DNA of 64,000 bases from an uncultured archaeon. Lineage in GTDB: Archaea > Thermoproteota > Nitrososphaeria_A > Caldarchaeales > Wolframiiraptoraceae. Each line of letters opens with the position of its first letter. Positions within the stretch are counted from its first letter, which is position 1. The translations under genes and the position numbers were made by a program. The notes under the pieces are model-generated. The model searched no databases and was not told the DNA's origin. It saw only the letters and a list, made by a program, of their open reading frames with translations. Location of the stretch: contig CALKCF010000002.1 of assembly GCA_938083505.1 (NCBI GenBank), forward strand, positions 143,065 to 207,064, in the 5' to 3' direction. Below, piece after piece: positions 36,359-44,524 of the stretch.

Positions 36359-36524
36359 GCTCTGGGCAAAGTACAAAATTGATGGTGGTAATCTGATGAG
36401 GAACATCTTATTCTGTCCAAGGTGCGGAATAGGTTACATCATGGCAGAGCATGCTGATAGGTACACCTGCGGTAATTGTCACTATACGGAGTTTAAGAGC
36501 AAGGACGAGGCGAAGAAAGCCTAA
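36342..36524 (+). CDS. rps27ae: Ribosomal protein eS27 (S27ae), probable CUG start
   Basis: This gene is missing from the ORF track because it is short. The frame reads GRQAKLWAKYKID…RNILFCPRCGIGYIMAEHADRYTCGNCHYTEF, the CX2C…CX2C zinc-ribbon protein eS27 (S27ae) with its usual N-terminal KLW/KYKID strand. The only ATG (36397) would delete about the first 20 conserved residues. A strong ribosome binding site points instead to CTG 36342, giving 60 residues, the normal length. It overlaps the 3' end of eS24 and, by 4 nt, the convergent DPCK gene. Confidence 0.85.
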   Translation: MGRQAKLWAKYKIDGGNLMRNILFCPRCGIGYIMAEHADRYTCGNCHYTEFKSKDEAKKA

Positions 36525-37066
36525 ACCTGCTCTTTCGCTTTTATGCTTTTTAGTATTGCGTATATTTCCTGCTTCTTATCTCTTGTGACGTTAACTGATA
36601 CCACGCCAACATTTGGTTGACCGTATATGACAATCGAGCCCAGTGGGGCTAGCAATATAGTAGGAAGTGTCAGCAAATCTTCTTCACCATCAACATAGAT
36701 TATGACCCTTCTCCCAGAATGAATTGCCTCCTTCAAAGCATTCACTGCCTTCGTAGATATCGTCCCTGCAGGATTCTCAGTAAAAATCTGCAAAGCAGCC
36801 TCATCGGTAAACCTATCTGAGGTCTTTCTCTCGACCTTCCCATCAACCACGTAAACGTCAGCGTAGATTCCAAACTTGCTCAGCTCCTTTGCGGAGAAGT
36901 CGCCGACTACTATTAACATCGTAGGTTTTCTTTCCTGTATATGTCTAACAAGCCTTTCCGTCGTTTCTGGTGGTTTGCCCTCAAAAAGCTTGCCTAAGGG
37001 TTTTCTAACCTTCTTCTTATCCTCGTCGCTGAAAATTATTTCCTCATTGAATTGATAGTTTGACAT
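36521..37066 (-). CDS. GTP-dependent dephospho-CoA kinase (DUF359)
   Basis: 181 residues. RKPLGKLFEG near the start, VVGDFSAKEL, YVDGEEDLLTLPTILLAPLGSIVIYGQPNVGVV match the DUF359 family, shown to phosphorylate dephospho-CoA with GTP in Thermococcales. This completes CoA biosynthesis, fitting the CoA-dependent oxidoreductases next door. In many archaea the gene clusters with eS24/eS27, as here, though on the opposite strand. Confidence 0.9.
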   Translation of the reverse strand: MSNYQFNEEIIFSDEDKKKVRKPLGKLFEGKPPETTERLVRHIQERKPTMLIVVGDFSAKELSKFGIYADVYVVDGKVERKTSDRFTDEAALQIFTENPAGTISTKAVNALKEAIHSGRRVIIYVDGEEDLLTLPTILLAPLGSIVIYGQPNVGVVSVNVTRDKKQEIYAILKSIKAKEQV

Positions 37067-37096
37067 TTACTCACAAACACCAACTGGCATGCACTA

Positions 37097-37642
37097 TTAG
37101 ATTGTCATACTTTCTTTAGCGTGTCTAACACCTTCCATGAAAGCCCTCTCGTTAAGCTCTAAAGCTTTCGGAAATTTCCTCCCTATCACTTTAAGTAAGG
37201 ATTCACGCTTCACGATACCAGTAATTTCTGAGAACGCTCCGAGCATCACTATATTGGCAACTATCCTAATTCCGAGTTGCTCGGCTATCTTGGTGGCAGG
37301 TATGCCCACCATCTTTATTTCTTTAACCCTAGATACATTCACAAGCTCACTGTCATAGATGAGTAGCTTTTTAGGCTCTCTGTATTCCTTCCAACTTCTG
37401 TCTAATCCCTCCTGTGACATGACGATCAGTATATCGGGCTTTGTAATTAGTGGAAAATCTATCGGCTCATCCGACATCACAACATCTGCCCTCGACCACC
37501 CACCGACCTGTTCAGGCCCATAGGCTATGGTTAACACAGCGTCTTTCCCCTCCTCCAAGACCGCGGCCTCTCCGAGTATCTGTCCGCCCCTGATTATGCC
37601 TTGACCGCCAGAGCCGAATAAACTTATGTTCCACCTAACCAT
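37097..37642 (-). CDS. korC: 2-oxoacid:ferredoxin oxidoreductase, gamma subunit
   Basis: 181 residues. WNISLFGSGGQGIIRGGQILGEAA is the gamma-subunit signature; PEQVGGWSRADVVMSDEPIDFPLITKPDILIVMSQEG follows the 2-oxoglutarate-type pattern. It is the last gene of a delta-alpha-beta-gamma operon and overlaps the beta gene by 8 nt. The complex oxidatively decarboxylates a 2-oxoacid to an acyl-CoA, reducing ferredoxin. Confidence 0.9.
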   Translation of the reverse strand: MVRWNISLFGSGGQGIIRGGQILGEAAVLEEGKDAVLTIAYGPEQVGGWSRADVVMSDEPIDFPLITKPDILIVMSQEGLDRSWKEYREPKKLLIYDSELVNVSRVKEIKMVGIPATKIAEQLGIRIVANIVMLGAFSEITGIVKRESLLKVIGRKFPKALELNERAFMEGVRHAKESMTI

Positions 37643-38495
37643 GCGACTTCATCTCCTTCATGATACCCTCTATCAATTTCCTCTCCATATCGTTGTATGA
37701 TGGTTTTTCCTTGTGAATGAAGTTTCCTATGATTATAGGCTTACCGGATTTCAAGTCTATATCAACTGTCCTAAGATCTGCTTCATGATTTATAACGCAC
37801 ATCTTCTTAAAGTATCTCATCATGTCGAGGCCTGTTGGAAAACTGTTATCTTTACCGTACTGCGTCGGGCACGGTGATAAAACTTCTATGAATGCTAAAC
37901 CATTTACTTTCATGGCCTTGAGCATTGCATCAGTTAGTTGACGTACGTGGAACGTCGTCCATCTCGCAACAAAAGGAGCGCCAAGCGATGCTGCTAAGAG
38001 CGGTATGTTGAACGGGTTGTCTATCGTACCATACGGTGCGGACGATGTCTTTGAACCGATAGGTGTTGTGGCCCCATGCTGCCCACCAGTCATACCATAA
38101 ATAAAGTTGTTAATCAGCACAACGTTGATGTCGTGATTCCTCCTGATAGCGTGTATGAAATGGTTCCCACCTATAGTAATTAAGTCACCGTCACCAGCTA
38201 TCACTGTTATTTCAAGCTCGGGTTTTACGATGTTCATACCTATCGCAAAAGGTATCGCCCTACCATGCGTAGTGTGGTATGAATCTATGTTTACGTAACC
38301 TGGAAGCCTCGAGGAGCAACCTATGCCGGACACGACCACGTGCCTTTCGGGCGGTATGCCGCTCTCTTTTATTGCTTTGATGTAACATTTCATCACGATA
38401 CCTATTCCGCAACCAGGACACCATATATGTGGCATCCTGTCAACCCTTATCAGGTCGTCATCAGGGTGCTTTTTCGCTAAAATTTCCTTAGGCAT
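37635..38495 (-). CDS. korB: 2-oxoacid:ferredoxin oxidoreductase, beta subunit (TPP-binding)
   Basis: 286 residues. IWCPGCGIGIVMKCY, GIGCSSRLPGYVN, HTTHGRAIPFAIG and the TPP motif IAGDGDLITIGGNHFIHAIRRN…NNFIYGMTGGQ are diagnostic. The pattern is closest to 2-oxoglutarate-type enzymes (HTTHGRA), but substrate specificity is inference. It sits 4 nt after the alpha gene. Confidence 0.92.
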   Translation of the reverse strand: MPKEILAKKHPDDDLIRVDRMPHIWCPGCGIGIVMKCYIKAIKESGIPPERHVVVSGIGCSSRLPGYVNIDSYHTTHGRAIPFAIGMNIVKPELEITVIAGDGDLITIGGNHFIHAIRRNHDINVVLINNFIYGMTGGQHGATTPIGSKTSSAPYGTIDNPFNIPLLAASLGAPFVARWTTFHVRQLTDAMLKAMKVNGLAFIEVLSPCPTQYGKDNSFPTGLDMMRYFKKMCVINHEADLRTVDIDLKSGKPIIIGNFIHKEKPSYNDMERKLIEGIMKEMKSHG

Positions 38496-38499
38496 GTCA

Positions 38500-39648
38500 T
38501 CACCTCGACACGGACCTGATCATATCGAGTATGATGTCCGGTGTTGGTACCGCGCCAGGAGCCCAACTTAAACCGACAACAATACATTCAGCGACCTCCT
38601 TTACTGGATGAATCATCTGACCCATGTTTATCTCAGGAACTACGAGTACCTTAGCTTGTTCACTTACCTTCTTTACGATCTCATCTGGAAAGGGCCATAA
38701 TGTTATTAACCTTAACATACCAGCCTTGATGCCTTCGGACCTTGCCATCTTAACCGCTTGATACGACGGTCTGGATGTTATACCGTAAGTTATCACAACA
38801 ATGTCAGCACCTTCCAACATGAAACGCTCCACTTCCCATATTTTCTTGGCGTTGTTCCTGACTTTCGACACCAGATGCTGCACACACCATGTTGAGACCT
38901 CATGTGTATAATGTGGGTAGCCCCTCTCATCGTGTGTCAGTCCAGTGACGTGTACCCTATAACCCATGCCGGCCAGCGCCATTGGCGGCACTTCGTATCT
39001 CGCATCAAACGGTTTGAAGTCTGGAATGCTTGGTGGAACACATGGTAGCTTCCTGTTCACTATCTTTATCTCCTCGTACGGAGGTATAACTAACGGGCCG
39101 TACATATGGCTGACGACTTGGTCGGCCAGCAAAATAACTGGCTGTCTGTACTCTTCTGATGCATTAAAGGCCTTTATTGTAAGATCAAACATCTCTTGAA
39201 CGCTATTTGGAACATACACTATAGCTTCGTAATCTCCGTGCGAGCCCCATTTGGCCTGCATCACGTCACCTTGCCCAACCAGCGTCGGTATACCAGTACT
39301 CGGACCACCTCTCTGAACGTTCACGACGACGCATGGTGTTTCTGTCATCATACCGAACCCTATACCCTCTTGCATCAATGAGAAGCCGGGACCAGAAGTA
39401 GCCGTCATGGATTTTATGCCAGCGTTCGACGCGCCTAGGACCGCCATGATGCTAGCTATTTCGTCCTCCATTTGTATGAAGTAACCACCTACTTGTGGAA
39501 GTCTGTAGCTCATCCACTCTAAAATCTCACTGGACGGTGTTATTGGGTATCCAGCGAAAAACCTGCAACCGGCTATCAGGGCAGCTTCAGCGCAAGCGAT
39601 GTTTCCTTGTATAAAATACTTCCCTGGAGGGAGCAGACGTTCCGTCAT
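38500..39648 (-). CDS. korA: 2-oxoacid:ferredoxin oxidoreductase, alpha subunit
   Basis: About 382 residues from ATG 39648, which overlaps the delta stop (ATGA) and has ggaggtgg 5 nt upstream; the longer track ORF is not needed. IQGNIACAEAALIAGCRFFAGYPITPSSEI, EDEIASIMAVLGASNAG and TSGPGFSLMQEGIGFGMMTETP are the pyrimidine-domain motifs. There is no fused gamma domain, consistent with the separate gamma gene. Confidence 0.92.
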   Translation of the reverse strand: MTERLLPPGKYFIQGNIACAEAALIAGCRFFAGYPITPSSEILEWMSYRLPQVGGYFIQMEDEIASIMAVLGASNAGIKSMTATSGPGFSLMQEGIGFGMMTETPCVVVNVQRGGPSTGIPTLVGQGDVMQAKWGSHGDYEAIVYVPNSVQEMFDLTIKAFNASEEYRQPVILLADQVVSHMYGPLVIPPYEEIKIVNRKLPCVPPSIPDFKPFDARYEVPPMALAGMGYRVHVTGLTHDERGYPHYTHEVSTWCVQHLVSKVRNNAKKIWEVERFMLEGADIVVITYGITSRPSYQAVKMARSEGIKAGMLRLITLWPFPDEIVKKVSEQAKVLVVPEINMGQMIHPVKEVAECIVVGLSWAPGAVPTPDIILDMIRSVSR

Positions 39649-39932
39649 GTATCCACCTCCTTTATAAATATTGCAAAATCTGGACAAAGTAGCTCACATA
39701 TTCTGCAAGCTACGCATGAATCCTCCTTACCAGGCTTGACTCTTGGATAATGAAAACCTTTGTAGTTTATATTCTCCGATTTTTGTAAGACGGAATACGG
39801 ACAGAATTCTATACAATACATACACTCTTTACACCTATCCGGTATAATATAGATAATACCCTTCGGGCGCTTGGGGGCCTTGTTGCTTAGGACCTTCTGT
39901 TCCAAAACCGGAATCTCTTGATGTTCTTCCAA
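39645..39932 (-). CDS. korD: 2-oxoacid:ferredoxin oxidoreductase, delta (ferredoxin) subunit
   Basis: 95 residues, two [4Fe-4S] clusters: CKECMYCIEFCP and CVACRICELLCP. First gene of the korDABC-type operon. Its promoter lies in the interval shared with the divergent regulator-like gene, which contains two 14-bp palindromes. Confidence 0.9.
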   Translation of the reverse strand: MEEHQEIPVLEQKVLSNKAPKRPKGIIYIIPDRCKECMYCIEFCPYSVLQKSENINYKGFHYPRVKPGKEDSCVACRICELLCPDFAIFIKEVDT

Positions 39933-40004
39933 GGTATTTGCCCAAGAATAACTACCGTGCCCAAATGTAAAAAATTTACTTTCTCATAAACATAATTATG
40001 GTTT

Positions 40005-40030
40005 ATATTGTACAATATACAATATTGTAT
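40005..40030. promoter_or_regulatory. Twin 14-bp palindromes between kor operon and divergent gene
   Basis: ATATTGTACAATAT (40005-40018) and ATACAATATTGTAT (40017-40030) are both perfect palindromes built from the same ATTGTA half-site and share two bases. They overlap or touch the TATA-like ttatattg on both strands, the usual position for an archaeal repressor operator. Likely a site for a dimeric or tetrameric regulator, possibly the protein encoded at 40041. Confidence 0.65.
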
Positions 40031-40040
40031 TGAAGTTAGA

Positions 40041-41045
40041 TTGGGAAAGAATAGCGTAGTTAGAGGACTCATTGCCCTTTTTGAAAACTTCTGTCCCCTT
40101 GAATGTAACGAAAATACATATACCTACAATCCGCCTTTCATGTTATTCAAAGCGAGTAATTCAATAATCCTTAGCGTGGACCCTTTTTGTGACCCAGTAG
40201 TAGAGCATGCGCTAAGTAGTGCTGGTGTGAAAATAACTCAAGGCAACTCTTACTTCTTATTAGCACCCCCTGCCCAAAAAACCCTTACGATGTTTGATTG
40301 GTTTGTGAGGCGTAGCTGGCATAAGGCAGAATATGCCGTAACTTGGTCTATACTGAATTTGTTAAAGGGAGCACCAGAGTGTCACTTAAACATTGAACAA
40401 GTATGCGAGCGGAGCGGGCTCGACCGAACAACATGCATAGGAGTTCTCAGCTCGCTCGGCATTAAGATAGAAAACGGCGGCTCTATCATTGCGTCGAGAG
40501 AGAAAATCATATCACTTATCGAAGAATTGGTGCGCAGACTACCAAGCTGGATAGAAGAGGGGGTCATGGATCTAATATGCTCCAACGTAAATGTTTCTGC
40601 CGCAGATGTAAATTCGTACTTGTCTTACTATGGCCTAAGCCCAAGTATGACGTATAAGATATTAAGAAAGCTAAAGTCAGAAGGTTGGATTAAGGTAATG
40701 AGGCATGTAAGAGTAAAGCCAAGGGGGCCGATGCGCGAGTTAATGTCTTCTGATTGTAGAAACTGCTTCTTTGGTTACTCATCCTCCGTTAATTGCTTTA
40801 AGGCAAGTTTCTACCAGCTTGAGAAGTTGGTAGAAAGGTTGATAGGCAGACCTATGAAGATGCACGAGGTTGAGGAACTATATCAAGAAATCAGTAAGCT
40901 ACCTTTTAGTGAAAGAACGTTAAGGTCTGTCAACAAGGCACTGGTTCTCGCACTACAATTTTCAGAAATGTCAAAAGAAAAGGGTGTCGCGACAGTACTT
41001 CGTAAACTGAGCGAGACTTTAAACTTTAAAATACTCGGCACATAG
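40041..41045 (+). CDS. Unrecognised regulator-like protein, divergent from kor operon
   Basis: 334 residues from TTG 40041 (the track start at 40008 lies inside the palindromes and TATA box, so is unlikely). There are at least two possible helical DNA-binding modules: near residues 110-150 (LNIEQVCERSGLDRTTCIGVLSSLGIKI) and 185-220 (AADVNSYLSYYGLSPSMTYKILRKLKSEGWIKV). A Cys-rich segment CRNCFFGYSSSVNC follows and could bind a metal or Fe-S cluster. The divergent position over twin palindromes suggests control of the kor operon and itself. I cannot name a family; the DNA-binding role is inference. Confidence 0.6.
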   Translation: MGKNSVVRGLIALFENFCPLECNENTYTYNPPFMLFKASNSIILSVDPFCDPVVEHALSSAGVKITQGNSYFLLAPPAQKTLTMFDWFVRRSWHKAEYAVTWSILNLLKGAPECHLNIEQVCERSGLDRTTCIGVLSSLGIKIENGGSIIASREKIISLIEELVRRLPSWIEEGVMDLICSNVNVSAADVNSYLSYYGLSPSMTYKILRKLKSEGWIKVMRHVRVKPRGPMRELMSSDCRNCFFGYSSSVNCFKASFYQLEKLVERLIGRPMKMHEVEELYQEISKLPFSERTLRSVNKALVLALQFSEMSKEKGVATVLRKLSETLNFKILGT

Positions 41046-41106
41046 TCTTGGAATGTTTAAGCACGTATCAAAAATCTTTTTAAGGTAACGTTCGTATAGT
41101 TAATTA

Positions 41107-41415
41107 TTGATGAATGCTTTAAGTAAATGTTGCAAAGATTGCAACTACTGGTCGCCTCTTGATGTCCTATCGACGCTTGGGGAATGTCGTAATATAAAAA
41201 GAAAGAAGTTTGGTAAAGTTGCCTTTTATGATGATGCTTCTTGTAAAGATTTCGAAGAGAGATGTTTCATCGAGTCAGAGTTCTACTGGTGCAAGGACTG
41301 CCGAACAACATTTTACCGCGAAGAGTTAAAAATGCACGAGGGGCACAAAGTATTTATTGACATCTCGACATTACCAGTTGAGGATATAATAGAGCATACG
41401 TTTGCAGGCGATTGA
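41107..41415 (+). CDS. Cys-rich small protein heading the por operon
   Basis: 102 residues with two cysteine groups: CCKDCNYW…GECRN…CKDFEERC in the first half and YWCKDCRTTFYREELKMHEGH in the second, where CX2C and two His look like a zinc finger. It overlaps the gamma subunit gene by 14 nt, so it is co-translated with the oxidoreductase. It may be a metal-binding maturation or regulatory factor, which is inference; the family is not recognised. Confidence 0.65.
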   Translation: MMNALSKCCKDCNYWSPLDVLSTLGECRNIKRKKFGKVAFYDDASCKDFEERCFIESEFYWCKDCRTTFYREELKMHEGHKVFIDISTLPVEDIIEHTFAGD

Positions 41416-41980
41416 ATTGAAAAAGTTAGTTGAAGTAAGATTCCATGGAAGAGGCGGCCAAGGTGTTGTCACGGCCGCAAGATTATTGGCTGAAGCTTGT
41501 CTTTTAGAAAACAAGTATTCGCTCTCGTTCCCTGAATTTGGTCCCGAACGTTCCGGCGCTCCAGTGAGGGCGTACGTTAGGATATCCGATGAACCCATAG
41601 ACATTAGGTCTTTAGTCTATGACCCGGAAGTTGTTGTGTCAATAGACCCGAAAATATCCTCTTCTGTTGAAATAATTGCTGGGCTGGATGACGAAGGAGT
41701 CGTTGTCATAAACTCGAAGAACGTCAACAACGCTCTATTGGAGGCCCTATCTTCCAAACCGCAGGCAAAGTTGTTTTATGTGGATGCAAGGGGCATAGCT
41801 CTTTCCCTAGGTGATGTGAGGTTCGAAAACTCAGCGATTTTGGGAGCCCTAGCTAAGGCGACAGGAATCGTATCCTTAGCCTCGTTGGAATCCGTCCTAA
41901 GAACAAGGTTCAAAGGAGCCATTCTTGAGAATAACCTTAAAGCGATGCAGTTAGGATATGAGAAGGTGGGACAGGCCTAA
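41402..41980 (+). CDS. porG: Pyruvate/2-oxoacid:ferredoxin oxidoreductase, gamma subunit
   Basis: 192 residues. VEVRFHGRGGQGVVTAARLLAEA and FPEFGPERSGAPVRAYVRISDEPI are the pyruvate-type gamma motifs. First subunit of a gamma-delta-alpha-beta operon, the classic archaeal pyruvate:ferredoxin oxidoreductase order. The delta ATG overlaps its stop (TAATG). Confidence 0.92.
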   Translation: MQAIELKKLVEVRFHGRGGQGVVTAARLLAEACLLENKYSLSFPEFGPERSGAPVRAYVRISDEPIDIRSLVYDPEVVVSIDPKISSSVEIIAGLDDEGVVVINSKNVNNALLEALSSKPQAKLFYVDARGIALSLGDVRFENSAILGALAKATGIVSLASLESVLRTRFKGAILENNLKAMQLGYEKVGQA

Positions 41981-42252
41981 TGGCAAGTGTTAAAACAACT
42001 ACACTCCCCGGCGGCATTATAAACAGGCCGGGCTCCACTATTGATTATAAAACAGGAACCTGGAGGGTTAAAAGACCGGTAGTTAACTTAGATAAATGCA
42101 TAGGCTGTCTTATATGCTGGATATACTGCCCTGAACCGGCAATTATAAAAAGAGATGACGGAAAGATCGATTTCGATTACGACTATTGTAAAGGTTGCGG
42201 CATATGTTCTCTCGAGTGTCCAACTAAGGCTATAAGGATTGTGGAGGAGTGA
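41980..42252 (+). CDS. porD: Pyruvate/2-oxoacid:ferredoxin oxidoreductase, delta subunit
   Basis: 90 residues. An N-terminal loop (LPGGIINRPGSTIDYKTGTWR) is followed by two ferredoxin clusters, CIGCLICWIYCP and CKGCGICSLECP. It passes electrons from the TPP site of the beta subunit to ferredoxin. Confidence 0.92.
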   Translation: MASVKTTTLPGGIINRPGSTIDYKTGTWRVKRPVVNLDKCIGCLICWIYCPEPAIIKRDDGKIDFDYDYCKGCGICSLECPTKAIRIVEE

Positions 42253-42291
42253 GAGGAGACGTCACTTCTTCAACCCAAGACCCTTAAGCCG

Positions 42292-43455
42292 ATGTCGACT
42301 TCAGAGGCGATTGCGTATGCTGTTAAACAGGCAAATGTTGACGTCATAGCTGCCTATCCGATCACACCGCAGACGATAATAGTTGAGCGGCTTAGCGAGT
42401 ATGTTCATAACGGTGAGCTCGATGCTGAATATATTGCCGTAGAGTCGGAACATTCAGCAATGTCTGCGTGTGTGGCAGCAAGCCTCACCGGTGCTAGGGT
42501 TTTCACGTCAACCGCCAGTCAAGGACTTGCACTTATGCATGAAGTCCTCTATCTAGCTTCTAGCTTAAGGTGTCCGATAGTCATGGCCATTGCAAACAGG
42601 GCACTATCCGCTCCTATAAACATACACTGCGACCACTCCGACATGATGGGCTCGAGGGATGCCGGATGGGTGCAAATATTTGCAGAAAACGGTCAGCAGG
42701 CGTACGATAGAATCTTCCAAGCGTTCAAGCTCGCGGAGGATGAGGACATACTCCTACCAGTTGGAGTGAACATCGACGGTTTCTTCCTCTCACATGCCGT
42801 AGAGGGCATTGCGACGATATCAGACAGTGAGGCGGCAACGTTCCTTCCACCCAGAAAAGCGAAGTATTACCTTGATTACTCGATGCCCATGACGTTTGGT
42901 GCCTTCGCACTGCCAGATTGGTACTTTGAGATAAAACACCAAGTAGTAGAGGCGATGGATAGAGTCCCGAAGAAGCTGGCAGAAATAGAGGAGACCTATT
43001 ATAAGATGACCGGTAGAAAATACGATCATGTTGGTGTCTATAAGACAGAGGATGCTGAAGTTTGCTTAGTATGCGCAGGTTCGTCGGCTGCTACAGCAAA
43101 GTTTGCCATAACGAGGTTGAGGGAGAAGGGAATTAAGGCAGGACTTCTGAGCATCAGGCTTTTCAGACCCTTCCCCGTTGAGAGTATACTCCTACATGTG
43201 AAGGATGTGAAGGCCTTAATTGTAATGGACAGGGCAATGAGTCCGGGTGCACCATCCGCACCGATAGCCCAAGATATAAAAGCCACGCTGTATGATGCTG
43301 GTCTCAACATACCAGTCGCAAACTTTGTTTACGGGCTTGGAGGTAGGGACATATCGGCCGCAGAGTTTGAGAGCATAATCATGAAGATTGTAGAAAGTTT
43401 GAAGGCAGGAAGGCCTATAGAAAAAGGCGTAATGTATTGGGGGTTAAGGGCCTAA
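42292..43455 (+). CDS. porA: Pyruvate/2-oxoacid:ferredoxin oxidoreductase, alpha subunit
   Basis: 387 residues. SEAIAYAVKQANVDVIAAYPITPQT, the EHSAMSACVAASLTGARVFTSTASQGLALMHEVL segment and HCDHSDMMGSRDAGWVQI are pyruvate-type motifs. The frame is open upstream to the delta stop. ATG 42292 lacks a close ribosome binding site, while gaggag lies just after the delta stop, so a non-standard start a few codons earlier is possible. It overlaps porB by one base at TAATG. Confidence 0.93.
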   Translation: MSTSEAIAYAVKQANVDVIAAYPITPQTIIVERLSEYVHNGELDAEYIAVESEHSAMSACVAASLTGARVFTSTASQGLALMHEVLYLASSLRCPIVMAIANRALSAPINIHCDHSDMMGSRDAGWVQIFAENGQQAYDRIFQAFKLAEDEDILLPVGVNIDGFFLSHAVEGIATISDSEAATFLPPRKAKYYLDYSMPMTFGAFALPDWYFEIKHQVVEAMDRVPKKLAEIEETYYKMTGRKYDHVGVYKTEDAEVCLVCAGSSAATAKFAITRLREKGIKAGLLSIRLFRPFPVESILLHVKDVKALIVMDRAMSPGAPSAPIAQDIKATLYDAGLNIPVANFVYGLGGRDISAAEFESIIMKIVESLKAGRPIEKGVMYWGLRA

Positions 43456-44390
43456 TGTTAGTGGGTGAGATTAAAACTATAAAGGAACTTTATGGCTTAG
43501 ACCTAATAGCTCCAGGTCATAGAGCCTGCGCTGGCTGTGGTGCCCTCATAGCCGTGAGACAAATACTGATGGCTTCTAAGAGGCCTCTTATTGTGGTGAG
43601 TGCTACGAGTTGTCTAGAAGTGACCAGCACACCATACCCGCAGACGATGTGGAAGACTCCTTGGGTCCATCTATTATTCGAGAACGCGGCCACCGCGGCA
43701 TCTGGCATAGAGGCCGCACTTAAAGTCCTTTCCAGAAAATACAACCGCCAGGAGCACTACATCATAGCCTTTGGCGGCGATGGTGGTACGTTCGATATAG
43801 GCATACAGGCACTTTCTGGAGCCCTCGAAAGGGGTCATAGGTTCATTTATGTGTGTTATGACAACGAAGCCTACATGAACACAGGTATACAGAGGTCTGG
43901 CGCTACACCATTAGGAGCTGCTACAACGACGTCGCCGGTAGGTACAAAAATTGTGGGAAAGACTCAGCAAAAGAAAGACTTAATGGAGATCGTCGTGGCA
44001 CATAGGATACCATACGCTGCTACGGCTTCACCATCGCACTGGAAAGACCTTGTAAACAAAGTGAGGAAAGCACAGAGCTACGACGGACCGTCCTTCATAC
44101 ACGTCATAGCACCATGCACAAGAGGGTGGTACTTCGACACAAGCGAGACGATAAAGGTAGCAAGACTGGCAGTCGAGACAAGGTACTGGCCACTCTACGA
44201 AGTGGAGAACGGAAGGTACAGGATAACCCACCCGGTTCCGAATCCTAAACCTTTGGAGGAATTCTTAAAAGTGCAGAGGAGACTTAGCCACTTACTATTA
44301 CCAGAGAACGCCGAAATACTTGAGAGTTTAAAGGCTTACGTAAACGAAAGATGGGAAAGGCTCCAGAAACTCTCTGCCTGCTTCGCCTAA
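43455..44390 (+). CDS. porB: Pyruvate/2-oxoacid:ferredoxin oxidoreductase, beta subunit (TPP-binding)
   Basis: 311 residues from ATG 43455. GHRACAGCGALIAVRQI, SATSCLEVTSTPYP, and the TPP motif FGGDGGTFDIGIQALSGALERG…CYDNEAYMNTGIQRSG match PorB, including the Cys positions. Last gene of the porGDAB operon; a T-rich stretch and a new promoter region follow. Confidence 0.94.
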   Translation: MLVGEIKTIKELYGLDLIAPGHRACAGCGALIAVRQILMASKRPLIVVSATSCLEVTSTPYPQTMWKTPWVHLLFENAATAASGIEAALKVLSRKYNRQEHYIIAFGGDGGTFDIGIQALSGALERGHRFIYVCYDNEAYMNTGIQRSGATPLGAATTTSPVGTKIVGKTQQKKDLMEIVVAHRIPYAATASPSHWKDLVNKVRKAQSYDGPSFIHVIAPCTRGWYFDTSETIKVARLAVETRYWPLYEVENGRYRITHPVPNPKPLEEFLKVQRRLSHLLLPENAEILESLKAYVNERWERLQKLSACFA

Positions 44391-44524
44391 CGTTCCAAAG
44401 ACACCAGAGGCATCAAAAGTCAGGTTATCTTTAGTGTTAAGTTTAATATTTTTATGTATGGAGTTTACTAATTCCATTGTTGCATCTTTAGGAAAGCGAG
44501 GAAGGTGTGCACTTTACATTGTTT

